In this document: positions 23,849-35,924 of the stretch, piece by piece | How positions within the stretch are numbered: the stretch's first letter is position 1 | How the letters are laid out: the number at the start of each line of letters is the position of its first letter | NCBI RefSeq assembly: GCF_028372415.1 | Contig: NC_092875.1 | Span: forward strand, 57,710,919 to 57,774,918 | Reading direction: 5' to 3' | Length of the DNA stretch: 64,000 bases | Origin: Notamacropus eugenii | Lineage: Eukaryota > Chordata > Mammalia > Diprotodontia > Macropodidae | Program-made: the position numbers and the translations under genes | Notes under the pieces: generated by a model | The model's input: the letters and a program-made list of their open reading frames with translations, nothing else | The model's database searches: none | Told to the model about the DNA's origin: nothing

Positions 23849-24249
23849 GCTTTTCCACAAAGAAAAAAAAGAAATCAGAAGTTGCTGCAGTGCTTCAGTA
23901 AGGAATGGAGTTAAGGATCTAATAAGTAAGAATAATCAGTTAAATGTGGAAGTCATCAAAGGTAGACTTGGGTAAAGTCTGGCTCTACTCTGCTTTGTGC
24001 CCTCAATTTCAAGTTGCATTTTGGTCTTACGTATCTCCCCTGAACCCCAAATGATGAATGACTTAGTGTACCTTACCTCAACCATCATTCATGGTTGGTG
24101 TTATTGCTATAAAAGTTCCTAGTTATGTCTCTCAGTCTCTTTCCCTAAATTTAGCCTGAGGGGGTTGAAATGGTGGAGCAAAGACCTCGGTCACCATCAC
24201 ATGTGAGCCTTCTCCAGTACTTACCCTTTCACCTCAATTTTCTGTCCAT

Positions 24250-24440
24250 GACCTCATCTCCTCCCAGCATCCTTTAAGGCAGAGAGGTCAGTGGTAATCA
24301 TCCCCCTTTTTACAGATGAGGAAGGAAGTTGAGACCCAGAGAAATAAAGTGACTTGGTAAGATTACACAAAGTCGTTCACACAGTAGCATGGCTTGGATT
24401 GGATCTCAGTTCTCCTCACTTCTAGCCAGTGATTCCCTTT
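24250..24440 (-). mobile_element. MIR-type SINE
   Basis: Antisense MIR: ttttacagatgaggaagga, gagacccagagaaataaagtg, gattggatctcagttctcc. Confidence 0.6.
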
Positions 24441-24880
24441 AAATCTAAAGAGAGCTCTGAATGTGATCTGTAGCCCTCACGTGGTTCCCCATGATAAAAA
24501 GACATCCTTCTCTTGCTTTCTTTGGCATTTTGCAGGGGCTCAGGATGAAAGCTCATCTCTTGGAAGGAGTCCCCACTCGCATTGAAGATTTCTTTCTTGG
24601 GTAGATGAAATGGCAGTTACTGTGTGTTGCAGGCAGCATCTGCCCTAACATGTTTGAGCACACAATATCCCCTTAGTCCCTATAAGCAATGGAGACATGT
24701 AACAATGGATGCAAAGGAAGAGATATTTAGAGATCCCCTACAGCTAGAGGAACAGCTAGGCTGTTCTTTCATGGTATCATATCTGTCTCCTCTCTAAGCA
24801 CTTTGCAGCTCTGCCTACATGATATGATTTGGCCAGCCTTCAAACATCAGCAGTGAATGTCCTGCTTCTTTCAGCTGTTA

Positions 24881-25716
24881 CAGGCCTTGTTTTATTGTAC
24901 TTTGCTTTATTGTGCTTTGCAAATATTGCTTTTTTTTTTTTTAACAAATTGAAGGCTTGTGGCAACCCTGTGTCAAACACAAGTTTATCAGCACCATTTT
25001 TCTAACAGTATGTGCTCATATCATTTTTCTGTGTCACATTTCGGTAATTTTCTCTATATTTCAGACATTTTCATGATTATATCTGTTATGGTGATCAGAG
25101 ATCAGTGATCTTTGGTGCTACTATTGTAATTGTTTTGGAGCATCATGAACTGCCACCCGCATAAGATGGTAAACCCAGTCAATAAATGTGTGTGTTCTGA
25201 TTGCTGCACTGAATGGTCATCCCCCCATGTCTTTCCCTCACCTTGGGCTTTTCTATTTCGTGAGACACAACAATTTTGAATTAGGCCAATTAATAACTGT
25301 ACAATGGCCTTTAAATGTTCAAGTGAAAGGAAGAGTCAATCTATGAAGTAAATTTCATTGTTGTTTTATTTTAAGAAATTGGCAGAATTACCCCAATCTT
25401 CAGGAATTACCATCAGCTGTCAACAACGAGGCAAGGCCATTCACCAACAGAAAGATTATGACTCATGGAAGGCTCAGATAATGATTAGCATTTATTTTTT
25501 TTAGCAATAAAATATTTTTAAATCTAGGTATGTACATACCTAGATTTTTCTTTAGACATAATACTATCCCACACTTAATAGACTTCAGTATAGTGTAAAA
25601 ATAATTTTTATATGCTTTAGGAAACCAAAAAAAATTCATGTGGCTTGTTTAATTGCAATATTTGCTTTATTGAGGTGGTCTAGAATTGAATCCATAATCT
25701 CTCCAAGGTATACCTG
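24881..25716 (+). mobile_element. Non-autonomous Tigger-type (TcMar) DNA transposon, 836 bp
   Basis: Flanked by TA on each side (24,879-24,880 and 25,717-25,718). Begins cagg.cttgttttattgtac and ends ggtatacctg. Interior blocks match Tigger1 ends: gcttgtggcaaccctgtgtc, tatctgttatggtgatcagag, ctactattgtaattgttttg, gtctataagtg-type U-block, gacataatact. The transposase centre is deleted. Confidence 0.85.
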
Positions 25717-26174
25717 TATATGCCAGTTACAACCTGCCAACCCAACCCCAGGTACAGCGATTGCCTTCCAATTCTCACATCAACTGCACTACTTTCCTTG
25801 CTGAACATTACGATGTTTATACCACCTGGCTCCTAAACCCAGAAGTCAGGTTCTCCTCAATTTTCTCTAGATAGCAAGATCAATCAGGCCTCCTGGAGGT
25901 CTTTTTCACTCTCTTTGAGTTCTGAGTAAACTCAATAGAAATCCAAATATTTTTACTCAGCTCTCCACTCTAGGTTATGTTGTCTGCCCTTGAAGACTTC
26001 TAATCTTACTAGGAATGAACTGAAATACAAGGTTAGATTGTATGCTTAAATGAGGGTTACATGGGTTCAGAGAAGGAAGGGCTTGATATGAATTGCTGTT
26101 TTCTCAGGAGAGCCTTCTCTTGTTGCCTCCAGACATCGAAGCTTGTGGACTACACATGAGCTGTCTTTGGTCAC
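25637..26174. repeat. Right arm of the long inverted duplication
   Basis: Partner of 22,667-23,203. It consists of the last 80 bp of the Tigger element (25,637-25,716) plus 458 bp of unique flanking DNA. Since the transposon is complete only here, this arm is probably the source and the left arm the inverted copy. Confidence 0.9.
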
Positions 26175-26539
26175 ATGAGCACTGGCTTTGCTGGAAGAAC
26201 CCCCTTTCCTATTGCTCACAGGCTTCTGGCTGACCATTTGTACAGTCCTGTGGTTGAAGAAGTCATTTTGCGTTGCTTCCCATTGGATTTCCTGACCGTT
26301 ATTTTGTCTGGTCTAAACTTCAGGGTTTCCTTGAAGTAGGCATTTGGGAGCTCAGTGGTCTTTCTCCCATTTAGGTAACCATCTTGACAGGAAGTTGTGA
26401 AGGAAGAATTATAGCTCAGTTGAGATGGTGGACTGGGAAAGTCAATGAAAAGCCATTTCTAGTCTGGAAAGGGAAGGCAGAATCTGGGACAGTTTATCTG
26501 TAGCATACAGTGTGTGAAGAGGAGGAATGTGAAATCAGA

Positions 26540-27030
26540 CTGGAAAGATAGGTTTAAGGTAGGCTGTGGCAGCCCTTGAATTCCATACTAGATTTTGCAT
26601 TATATTCTGTAGGCAATGAGGAGCCTTTGGAGATTTTGGAATAATGGAGTAATATGGTCACACCTGTGTATTTGAAAGATTTATTTCTTAACATGAGAAG
26701 TAGCCATAAGGAACTCAGACCTGAAAGGAAGAAGACTAACAAATAATCCAGTAATTCAGGTGAAAAATGACTAGGATTTAACTGGGGTGTCGACAAATAT
26801 GAGAGGAGGGGGATGAGAGATGAGGAAGTAGAATGAGTAGGAACTGACGATTGAATATAATGTAGGTGAGTGAAGGAGAACATGGAATTAAAGATGATTG
26901 AAGTTTCAAGCCTGGTGCCTGGGGAAGGGAGGGGAGCAGAGATTGCTTTCAATAGAAACATTTAAAAGGGGACAGAGAACAGGCTCTGATATACATAGAA
27001 AGTGTTGAGGTCAATTTTAGAATTTGGCAT
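26540..27030 (-). mobile_element. L2 LINE fragment
   Basis: Reverse complement of L2: gtaggcaatgaggagcctttg, ggagtaatatggtcac, taattcaggtgaaaaatga, ttaaagatgattgaagtttc, ggcttgg-like end. Confidence 0.55.
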
Positions 27031-27289
27031 GGAGGAGAGTCAGTTCCTCTTATGAAATGCGAAGACTGTAGTGAAATCTGAATTTCTATTTTTACAATTT
27101 TCAAAAATAAAGCATGTAAATTTCATTATAGAAAAAGATCATTTCAGTAATTAACTCGAAGCCACCTGTGGGTTATGTGCAGAGAAGCTCTTTATGGAGA
27201 CTAATTTGAGGATGGGAGCTGTGCAGGATCAATTGGAAATAGAATAGTTAGACGGCATCTGCGCTACTCCAGTCATGAAGGAGTAATGG

Positions 27290-27575
27290 GCCTGGGAAGG
27301 GAAGAAGTATTTATAAAGTGACTACTATGTCCCAGATACTGTGCTAAGGTCACTAATATGACCTCATTTGATCCTCACAAACAATCCTTTGTGGAAGGCT
27401 CTGTCATTATCCTCATTTTACAGATGAGGAAACTGAGGCAAAGAGAAGTTAAGTAACTTGCCCTGGGCCCCACTGCGTGTAAATGTCTGAGGCTGGATTT
27501 GCTCTCAGGAAGATGAGTCTTCCTGATTCCAGGTTGGGTGCTATATCCAGTGAATGTGACACCTAACAGCCCTAA
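27290..27575 (-). mobile_element. MIR-type SINE
   Basis: Antisense, near full length: cattttacagatgaggaaac, gaagttaagtaacttgccctg, tcctgattccaggttggg. Confidence 0.7.
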
Positions 27576-28869
27576 GATTGTTGTGTTTAGGTGTAAGGTA
27601 CTATGCTTTTCTTGTGTGAATGCTTTATTTTCTGTAAAGCAAAACAAAAGGGCATCTGTGTGAAAAAAAAACACACAAGAAAATCCTTTGAAGCAACCCA
27701 AATAGTTTGGGGTTCTTAGAGAAAACAGACTTGCAAATAGAAAAGCTAAGAAAATGTGTTTGAAAGCAACTCACATGCGAAAGAACTGAGTGATGATGGA
27801 GACCACTGCAACACAGTGTTTTCCAGCAGCTAATCTGAATATTACTATTTTGGGGACTTTATTGATGAGCAACTAGGCATTGCAGAACTCTTTTGGTACT
27901 ATGGGATTTTAGTCTAATAACTATTTGTGCTATACATAATACAAATGTGAATTTTATGTTTTTCAATGTAAACATCACTCATGATGAGACCCTCCTTTCA
28001 GGCACTAGAAGTCAGAGAATAGAAAAGGAGAGAAGAAGCTGAGTAAAAGGCATTAGGAAACAAAAGTAGATGAATCAAAACCTAAGTAAAGAGATTAGAG
28101 CCTATACTACTCCACTGTTCAGCTTGGGTGTGTGTGGTGGAGGAGTGGGGAGAGTGTGGAGAAACGCTTTGCTTCTGGAGCTAATGAGAGAAATGATTTC
28201 TCTGCTGCCAGTGAAGAGTCAACATAAGGCTCAAAGGGATCCTTATGTGAGCCCCTGTTTCTATTTGTGTTTGACACTACTTATTTACGCATCTTATGAG
28301 TCATTTTCATTTTCTGTATTTTCCACGGGGCAGAACAAATTCTGTGACTTATCCAAGTGTCTGGTAGCTGGACATCCTGCTTACTCGTATTTGTGGAGAA
28401 CTGAATACAAATTATATTCTGAGATTTCCCAGGGTGGACTCCAGGTGTGGACCTAATAAGTAAAAAAATGCTATTTTGTGATTAGTATTAAGATTAAATC
28501 AAGTTTGTGTAAACCCACAGTTTAGAGGACTAGAGGCTCTGGGTTGCAAAAGCACTCATCATACACTATCACTTTAATGAATCTTTCTTGTATTTTCCCT
28601 ATAGATCAAAGTCAAGATCACTAACCTTCAGTTTAAAGAATTTGTCTTCTTTCTTTCGTTTAGAAATTGGGGACAACATTTGTCCATCTTCAGCTCTGTG
28701 GTATGTCTTCTTTTATCAATAGAGTCTCAAAGATTACAGGAAGCATCATGACAACCATACTCATAACTATACATTTTTCAATTCAGATTGATGTACTTTG
28801 GGGTCTGATGGCTTGGATTTCTTGATGGTGATTTGCTGCTGTCTTACTTATCAGGGGTTTCAACTACTT
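27576..28869. other. Intergenic, nothing recognised
   Basis: Contains a 128-codon open frame at 28,070-28,456 (+) with no recognisable domain, no homology I can name and no obvious splice context. Not called as a gene. Confidence 0.4.
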
Positions 28870-29140
28870 TTAGGAAGCTAAGTGGTACAGTGGGTAGATC
28901 ATTGGACCTAGAGTTAGGAAAGTTCTGACTTTAAATCCAGCCTCAGACAGTTACTAGCTGTGTGACCCTGGGCAAGTCACATAACTTCTATTTGCCTCAA
29001 TTTCCTTCTATAAAATGTGGATAATATTAGTACCTGCCTCCCAGTATTGTTGTGAGGATCAAATGAGATAATAATTGTAATGTATTTAACGCAGTGCCTG
29101 GCACATAGTAGATACTATAATGTTAGTTATGATTATTATT
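28870..29140 (+). mobile_element. MIR-type SINE
   Basis: agtggtacagtgggtagatc, ctagctgtgtgaccctggg, aatttccttctataaaatg, ttgttgtgaggatcaaatgag. Confidence 0.7.
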
Positions 29141-29434
29141 TTAGTCATTTTTGTGCTGCCTCTCTCAATCTGATGATCATTTTGCTTGTTGGAGAGAAAG
29201 AATCAAGAAGTGAGTGATGCCATCTTGTGCCCGTTATTCATGATCCTCTTTCCATTCATTCCAAGCAGAAGTCTGATTCATTTCTTAGTCTTCCATTGGT
29301 AACCAGCATCTTTTATTAATTTAATGTGTTTATGTTCATATCAGTGTGGGTACTCCCTCCATAGGTAGAGCATATGGCCAATCCTTCATCTCTTAATAAC
29401 TTCTCTGTTTGGTTTCTGCAAACATCATCCTGTT

Positions 29435-29502
29435 TAGCTGTATTCTCAGTGTTTAGCCCAGTGCCTGGCACACAGGAGACACAAATATTTATTTATTGGA
29501 CC
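29435..29502 (+). mobile_element. L2-type LINE 3' tail
   Basis: agcccagtgcctggcacac followed by aaatatttatttattgg. Confidence 0.45.
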
Positions 29503-29639
29503 ATACTATGAGAGTCTTATCTATGTCTGAGTTCAAATCACTTATATACAAAATACACCCAGGGTGCTAGGAGGTCTTCCTCTGATTTAGTGGGTGTGTA
29601 TGTATACATAAGTACAATACATACATATATATGTGCATA

Positions 29640-31080
29640 TGGTTGTTGTCCTTTGTTCTAGAGAACCAAAAGGACATCACTCTGCTAGAGTCAAGGTACA
29701 GTGGATCTGATTGTGGCTGATCAGATCAATATTGAGTGGGAAAGGTTTAGTGAAGACTTCTCAGATTGTAATTCTTCCCCCAGGGGTGAGGTAAGGCCTA
29801 AAGGCTCAAGGTTACAATATTTTTAGAATAGAATAGTTCCACATAAGGATATAAAACTGTGTAGTGTATTAGGGTCTCAATGACTGGACAAAACTTACAT
29901 AATTCCTCGATGTCTTCATTTCAAAAGGGATTGGTTAGATTTCGTGTCTAGAATGTAAGATCATATTCTCAGCCAATGAGGATAATGGTCAGTGGGGGAG
30001 GAGGGACTTGAGTTAGGGTCTATATAAATCACTGCCTTTTCTTTGTCTTTGTCTTTCCTACTCCAGATGAACTGGTGTAGGAGTGTCCCGATTCTCAAGA
30101 ATCTAGTAAATAAACTTTCTGTCGTCACTTTGAGAGGCCTCTGAGTAATTGATCTAAGTAGGGACCTGAGCCATCCCACACAATATGAATCTAGAATATT
30201 CTACCACAGATTGGACAGAAATAGTCCAGGTAAACATTTGGAGTGGATTCTCTAAATTTGTGCCTCCCACATTTAGTATGAGCTACTTCAATTCTGCTTT
30301 GCTTCTAGACCTTCTCCCATGCCATGCTGGGCTGTGCTAAGCCGGTGTCTCCTATGCCACACAATCAATTCCAAAGTTCTTAAGAGAGATTTTGAAAATG
30401 TCCTTGTATAGCTTCTTCTGACCATGTGAATGCTTGCCCTGTATGAGTTCTCCATGATATAGTGTTTTTGGCAAGCATGTGTTTTGTCTATCAGAGTTGC
30501 ACTCTTTCAGCAGTTTGAATGCTTGCCAGATTAGTTTGAAAAAGGATCTCATTGACTGTTATTTTATCCTGCCAGGTAAGCTTCAGCATCTTCCTAAGAC
30601 AATTCAAATGGAAACAATTCAGTTTCCTGGCCTGGTATACTGTCCAGGTTTCATAAGCATACAGCAATGAGGTCAGAACAATGGCTCTGTAGACCTTCAG
30701 GTTGGTAGTCAGTTTAATACCTCTTCTCTCCCACACTTTCCTTTGGAGCCTCACAAGCTAGCTCTGGCAATGTGCGTGTCAACCTCATTGTCAATGTGTA
30801 CATCCCTGGAAAGTATACTACCAAGGTAAGTCAACTTATCCACAGCATTCAGAACTTCTCCATTTGCTGTAACTGATGGTTCCACATATAGATGATGTGG
30901 TGGTGGCTGATGGAGCACCTGTGTTTTCTTAGTATTAATTGTTAAGCCAAAATTAGCACAAGCAGCAGAGAATTGATCCATACTTTGTTGCATTTCAACT
31001 TCAGAGGCTGCATTGAGTGCAAAGCCATCTGCAAACAATAAATTATGCACCAACTCTCCCTCCACTTTGGTGCATGTGCA
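29640..31080 (-). mobile_element. RTE-type LINE, 3' half, interrupted by a solo LTR
   Basis: The 3' terminus is at 29,640 (antisense gttgttgtcctttgttctag). The minus strand carries the C-terminal half of RTE reverse transcriptase in two overlapping frames. 31,035-31,024 encodes FADG where active enzymes have FADD. Then come NFGLTINTKKTQVL, KLTYLGS and, after a frameshift near 30,752, VYRAIVLTSLLYAYETWTVY. Split by the LTR at 29,733-30,180 and cut at its 5' side by the CATA-rich repeat at 31,080. Confidence 0.85.
29733..30180 (+). mobile_element. Solo LTR of an endogenous retrovirus (448 bp)
   Basis: Starts TGAGTGGG and ends ATCCCACA. It is flanked by a perfect 6-bp target-site duplication, CAATAT, at 29,727-29,732 and 30,181-30,186. 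It has a TATATAAATC box near 30,022 and AATAAA near 30,108. The RTE sequence resumes exactly after the duplication, so the boundaries are firm. The 6-bp duplication fits class II-type integrases. Confidence 0.9.
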
Positions 31081-31315
31081 CATAAAGCAGAGGCATGCAT
31101 ATGCATACACACATACATATATGGACACATTGCACGTATATGCTCATACATACATATAGATGAAAGTATAGGTGTATTTTCATATTTATGCATCATATGT
31201 CCATGCATATATGTCCACACACAGACATACATACAGATATGTGTATATATACACATATGTATGGATATATAGCTGTGTATATACATACATGCATACATAA
31301 ACACACAGAAAACGA
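31080..31315. repeat. Imperfect (CATA)n/(ATAC)n simple repeat
   Basis: About 235 bp of degenerate cata, tacata and tgca steps. The open frames seen here on both strands are artefacts of this composition. Confidence 0.8.
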
Positions 31316-31444
31316 TATGTATAATCTAAATATCTTCTTCCAGATATCAGAACAGCATTTGGCTGCCTGTCTGTTATGCCTCATTCTCACTACTACTAAC
31401 ATACCATGTTATTTTATTTCCTAGTCATTTCAACTTTTAAATTG

Positions 31445-31635
31445 TCTTTTAGAATCATAGATTTATAGCTGGAATGGACATTATCAACTTTCTAGGAAAT
31501 CCTTATTTTATAATGGAGGAAACTGAGGCCTAGAAAGCAACTCATTCAAAGCAGTAATAGTAGTGTCAAAATTTGAACTCAGGCCCTCTGACCAAATCCA
31601 GTGCCTTTTGTAATACATTTCACTGCTTCCCCACA
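31445..31635 (-). mobile_element. MIR/L3-like SINE fragment
   Basis: agaatcatagatttatagctgg, ggaggaaactgaggcctag, atttgaactcaggccctctg. Confidence 0.5.
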
Positions 31636-31639
31636 TGAC

Positions 31640-32400
31640 TTATTTTTTAAAATAGATCATGTCTGAAATTTGTTAAAGATCTAAAAGACTGGAATAGGTA
31701 ATGTTTTGGGGGAGAGGGAGTTGCCTTGTGAATACAGACACACTAATACTGTTGTTAGAGCTGTGAATCAATTCACTCTTTCTGGAAGGCAATTTGGATT
31801 GAGTCAAGAAGGTGTGACTGAAATGTCTATGCCCTTTGCCTCAGAGCAGTATATCCCAAGGGGGCCAAAGAGAGGTCCTCTCTACACCAAAATATAATGT
31901 CTTTCTTTGTTGCAGAAAAGAATTCAAAATAAAGTAGATACCCATTGACTGAGAATGAATAAAACTGGAATATATTAATATATTGGAATATTACTCCTAA
32001 ATATGATGACCATAAAGAGTACAGAGAGATGTGAGAATACTTGAATGAACTGATCTAGAATGAAGTAACTAGAACTAGCAAAACTATATAAAATGACTAC
32101 AATAATTTAAGTGAAAATAGCAAAACAAAATGAAACAAAACCCTACAACCCTTGATGGTGTATAGCTATGGTGACCAAAACTTGTCTCCGAAGAGGAAAT
32201 ATAGGAATCTTCCTTTCTTCCTTCTTTGCAGAGATGGGGAGCAATAGGCATGTATTCGTGTATAAATTCCCAGATTTGGTTGTTTTTAGGTTAGTTTTGC
32301 TGAATTGCTTTCTTCTTTGTTATTCTTTGCTAGAGATGGGGGTGGGTGGGAAAAGAAAGGGTGGGAAATAAAGGTAGTATAAAGATAAAAAAATGATTGC
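31640..32400 (+). mobile_element. L1-type LINE 3' end
   Basis: ctttctggaaggcaatttgg, atgccctttgcctcagagc, ggaatattactcctaaatatg, tgaatgaactgatctagaatg, and a 3' UTR with gagatgggg and ggtgggaaa. Confidence 0.55.
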
Positions 32401-32639
32401 AAGGTGAACTAGAGTACATGTAAGTTCTAGCATTTTATGATTCTCTGGAGGGTGACGTAACTGAGGATGATGGTGAATAAGGATATTCACACTCTAAGTC
32501 ACCCAGAGATTTAGGTGACTATGACTTCCATTCTAAGAAGGAAACTCTAGTACCAAATGTGCTTCTAGAATACATAAATCTCCGCCTAGAGGGATTAGGG
32601 ATCTGGGGTCCACTCATCAGGCCTTAGACAAAAGAGAAA

Positions 32640-33900
32640 GTGAAGCTGGATCACGTAGGCAACATCATTGTCCTGAACAATGGAGCCAAAGGAATGATCA
32701 GATTACAGTCATTTTAAGAAGACATTTGAAGTAAGTGTAGTTTGAGCCTCTGGAATGATTTGTCCTTGAAAATTAAATGACAAAACCATTCATCCTTGGC
32801 ATACATTGAAGGAACTTCAAAATTTCCCAAAGAAATTGCTGTTGTCATCAAGGTTAAAGGCACTCTGGTGCTGGTGCATGCAGACTCACCACAAATTCCA
32901 GATATGAGTAGAATATGGCAAACAGCCAGTTAGGTCCCTATACTTCAGTGCTTAGTCTATCTGTTTGGCTTGTGCAGGAGGATTAAATCATGCAGAGACA
33001 AGAAGTACACAGGAATACTTGCTTTTTTCATCTAAAGTTTCCAGAGAAATTGGACTTTGGGGATTCCCTCATAATAGAAGTCTAAAAGTAGTTATTGAGG
33101 TAGTTCATCAGGAAGACAGATGTGTTTTTACTGTATGAATGGGATGTGCTCAAGCTCACTGACTGATTCCTTACCATTCAGGGAAATGTCTGTGGTCTGG
33201 GATAGATAATCTCAGAAGCCATCTTAAGAATTTGCTGGTTAATAGTGTCATCACACCATCATCCAAGAGGCAATATGAATTGTCCCTAGTGTTATTTTTG
33301 AAGAATGGAAAAATATGAATGTGTATTGACTTCTAGCCTTTGAATAAAGAAGCCAAGTCAAACAGTATGCCATCATGAGAGTTCAAGATATACTGAGTTA
33401 TCCATCAGACAGCCCCTGGTTCTCAGAACTGGATTTCTACAGTGGCTTATACCTGACTCCTAAAGCAGAAAAAGACAAGAGGATTGCTTTTATACACTCA
33501 GCTGGATGTTTACCAGTTTGATCTTATACTGCAAGGAATGTCCAGGAAACCTGTTAGTTTCCAAAGACCAGTGGAGAAAGTAGTTGGATATATGAACTAA
33601 ATGTCAGCATATCTTGATAATATCTTTGGTTCTTGGAAGAATACAAATGTTGGAGTAACTAAAGGGAAATGGCCTAAATTTTTCATGGCTAAATGTCAGT
33701 TTTGTAGAATTTCTGTCAAGTTTGTAGATCATATCTCAAGAAGAGATGAGCCACCACCCAGAGAAGATAAAGATGCTCCTGTTGTGTCCATGTTCAAAGA
33801 ACTTTTAAGATGGAAGGAGTTTTCTAGAATTGAGCAGTTATTACCTATGATTTATTAAGAACTATACTGTTGAACCACTGACACAAGAATGAAGCCTCAT
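32640..33900 (+). pseudogene. Decayed Ty3/gypsy retrotransposon pol (reverse transcriptase) relic
   Basis: Conceptual translation in shifting frames follows Ty3/gypsy pol in order. About 33,385-33,480 gives RVQDILSYPS, PWFSELDFYSGLY and KAEKDKRIAFI (finger/palm region). 33,610-33,621 encodes YLDN in place of the catalytic YLDD box. 33,690-33,735 gives KCQFCRISVKFVDHI. After a frameshift come HPEKIK, RSFLELSSYY and FIKNYTVEPLTQ (start of the connection/RNase H region). Multiple stops and frameshifts; clearly dead. No LTRs, protease or integrase recognised. An 85-codon frame at 33,601-33,858 is a surviving piece. Confidence 0.75.
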
Positions 33901-34209
33901 GGGAAGTTGTGATCTTGTAATATGTAGGAGAAGCTGATTTAAAAAATAAAAGCCTTACAGGCCAGATGAGACATGCCAGTAGACTACAGAGAGGCTTGCT
34001 TAGAAAAATAAAAATAACAATTTCACTCATGGGTACTTTTGATTCAATATCTCCTATGTCATAATCATAGGGTCAGCAAAGAATTTTCTCAGGATAGGAC
34101 CTATGTTTGCCTAGAGGAGAACCTAGAGAAACTTGAATTGAATGTGTAACTTATTTACTATGATGAAAAATACCTGAGTTTAAAAAAAAGTAGTATGGTT
34201 AAAAATGTT

Positions 34210-34318
34210 AAAGTTCTTATTTTTGTATTTGTCTTTAATTTAATTTTTTGTTACATTTTAAGTTCCAAGCTATATCTTTCCCTCTCTCCCCACCCCATAC
34301 TAAAGAAGGCCCCTATTT

Positions 34319-34358
<40 letters not shown>

Positions 34359-34480
34359 CACGCACACACACACTAAGTGAGTATTTTGTGGTTACAGCTC
34401 TTTCACCAGATCTTTTAGCCACCTCCATCATCCTTCATGGAGCTAGGGTGTTGTGATTAATAAGCCTTTCTTCTGTAGAG
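34210..34480 (-). mobile_element. L1-type LINE 3' UTR fragment around a CA repeat
   Basis: tgttacattttaagttccaag, accccatactaaagaagg before the CA array, and ttcaccagatcttttagcc after it. Confidence 0.4.
34321..34373. repeat. (CA)n microsatellite
   Basis: About 26 CA units with two CG interruptions. Confidence 0.95.
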
Positions 34481-35918
34481 GTTATGCTATAACTCATTTT
34501 GTCTGTTCTTAAATTTGTTCTTGCAACATCTTGTGCCTGAGCCGGAGTCCTCAGCTGAGGTTCTAATTTCATTGCCACTTGTAATTCAATCCTTCATCTA
34601 CTAGAAGCGCTGTGTTTAATATATTTCTCCCCAACAGGGGATGCTACAGCAGTTCTTAAATCAACGTTGTCAGCCAATAGATAGAAAATGTTTTTCAGTT
34701 CTCTTAGCCAGGTGTTGGCTCTCTGCTCATCCAGGCTGTACCAGAAAGTACAAATATTTAGGATAAGAGCAAGCATGTGAAATGAACTCCAATAAGGAAT
34801 CCTTCCATTAATTAGTTTTTCCAAACCTTCGATTAGCTGTTTGTTGAATGTTGGACTTCTCAAGACTGAACTGAACTCTCATTTACTTTCTCTGCTGAGA
34901 CTCAGTTCAGCTATTACTTATTCTTCTTGTTATTCATGAACTGAAGGACTAGGAAGAGAGATGGGCGAAAGATAATATGTGTTTTGCTTGGACCTGGAGA
35001 GTAGAATTAGGACCAGCTAGGGAAAGATTTGTGTTGATAGTATTTCAAAAAACAAAAAATAAAAGCAAACTATTGGAGCTGTCCATCAAAAGGAGGGAAG
35101 GACTTCTTCAGAAAGAAGATGCTGTTGGAATAATTTATTCTTCAGGTACATGTTAGAGTTGATAATATACAAGATCCTTTCCAATTTGGCTCTATAATCT
35201 ATGCTCTGTGAAGATATCAATATCCAGAGAAAATTGAGACTGAGCAAGAAGATAGAAAATAGGTAAGAGGCCAGGTATAAAAAACTAACCATTTAAAATG
35301 GGAAAGGTCAGTAAGAGACCAAATTGGGAGCTACAGATCCTTTCAGCCTTGAGCCTTAAGTAGCATGAGATGACAAAGAGAAAGGAACAACAGAGATTGA
35401 CTGAAAGGATAGAAAAAGGAATGGGGGAAAGGGTAATGCCAAATGCTCTCAAAGATACTTAAAATGTTATCAATTAGAGAGTGGGTGAACATTTGTCAGG
35501 GATAATAAATGAGAGCTTCCTGCTTAGGTATAGCAGGTATATAAATGAATGTTCTTTGATATAGTTTCCTTCTCTGGGAGTCTGCCAGGCTAGATCTAGT
35601 CTATCTCTCCAGTTAATCACTGTGATTATTGAAAGAGTTCAATAATTGTAGAATTGGAAGAATCTTATATGTCAAATAGTCCAATTTCTCATAATTAATA
35701 CGGTTGAATTTGTCAATATGACTGATCTACCTAGACTAGGGGCTAAGAGCTCAGAGACTGAGGTGCTAGAGCATATAAATCTCTGAACTCTTTCTTGCCT
35801 CTTCCTAGAGACTAAGTTTGAAAACATAGATTCTTGGCTTCTATTCCCTGCTCCTAGCATGACCTTCTTGGCATAGAGACTCACAATGAATGCCAAAATA
35901 TGAGGTGTAAAACTATGT
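34481..35918. other. Intergenic, unassigned; 89-codon ORF at 34,594-34,863 (-)
   Basis: The minus frame at 34,594-34,863 encodes a Leu-rich peptide including LNICTFWYSLDEQRANTWLR. Codons below it continue after one stop with recognisably protein-like sequence. It could be an old processed pseudogene or transposon piece, but I cannot name a family. The rest shows nothing. Confidence 0.3.
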
Positions 35919-35924
35919 TTTATT
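35919..35924 (-). promoter_or_regulatory. CYP4F: Polyadenylation signal AATAAA of the CYP4F gene
   Basis: AATAAA on the minus strand, 93 nt past the stop codon. This is the first such hexamer downstream of the last exon and implies a short 3' UTR of roughly 110-130 nt. The assignment is by position and motif only. Confidence 0.6.

Noticed and set aside
22667..26174. One large composite DNA transposon bounded by the long inverted repeats
   Set aside because: The Tigger element with its own TA duplication ends inside the arms and the rest of each arm is unique DNA, so this is an inverted duplication and not transposon termini.
28070..28456. 128-codon plus-strand open frame
   Set aside because: No domain, no homologue I can name, ordinary length for chance in 64 kb read in six frames.
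30942..31304. Overlapping Cys/Tyr/His-rich frames on both strands
   Set aside because: Product of the CATA-type simple repeat, not of coding constraint.
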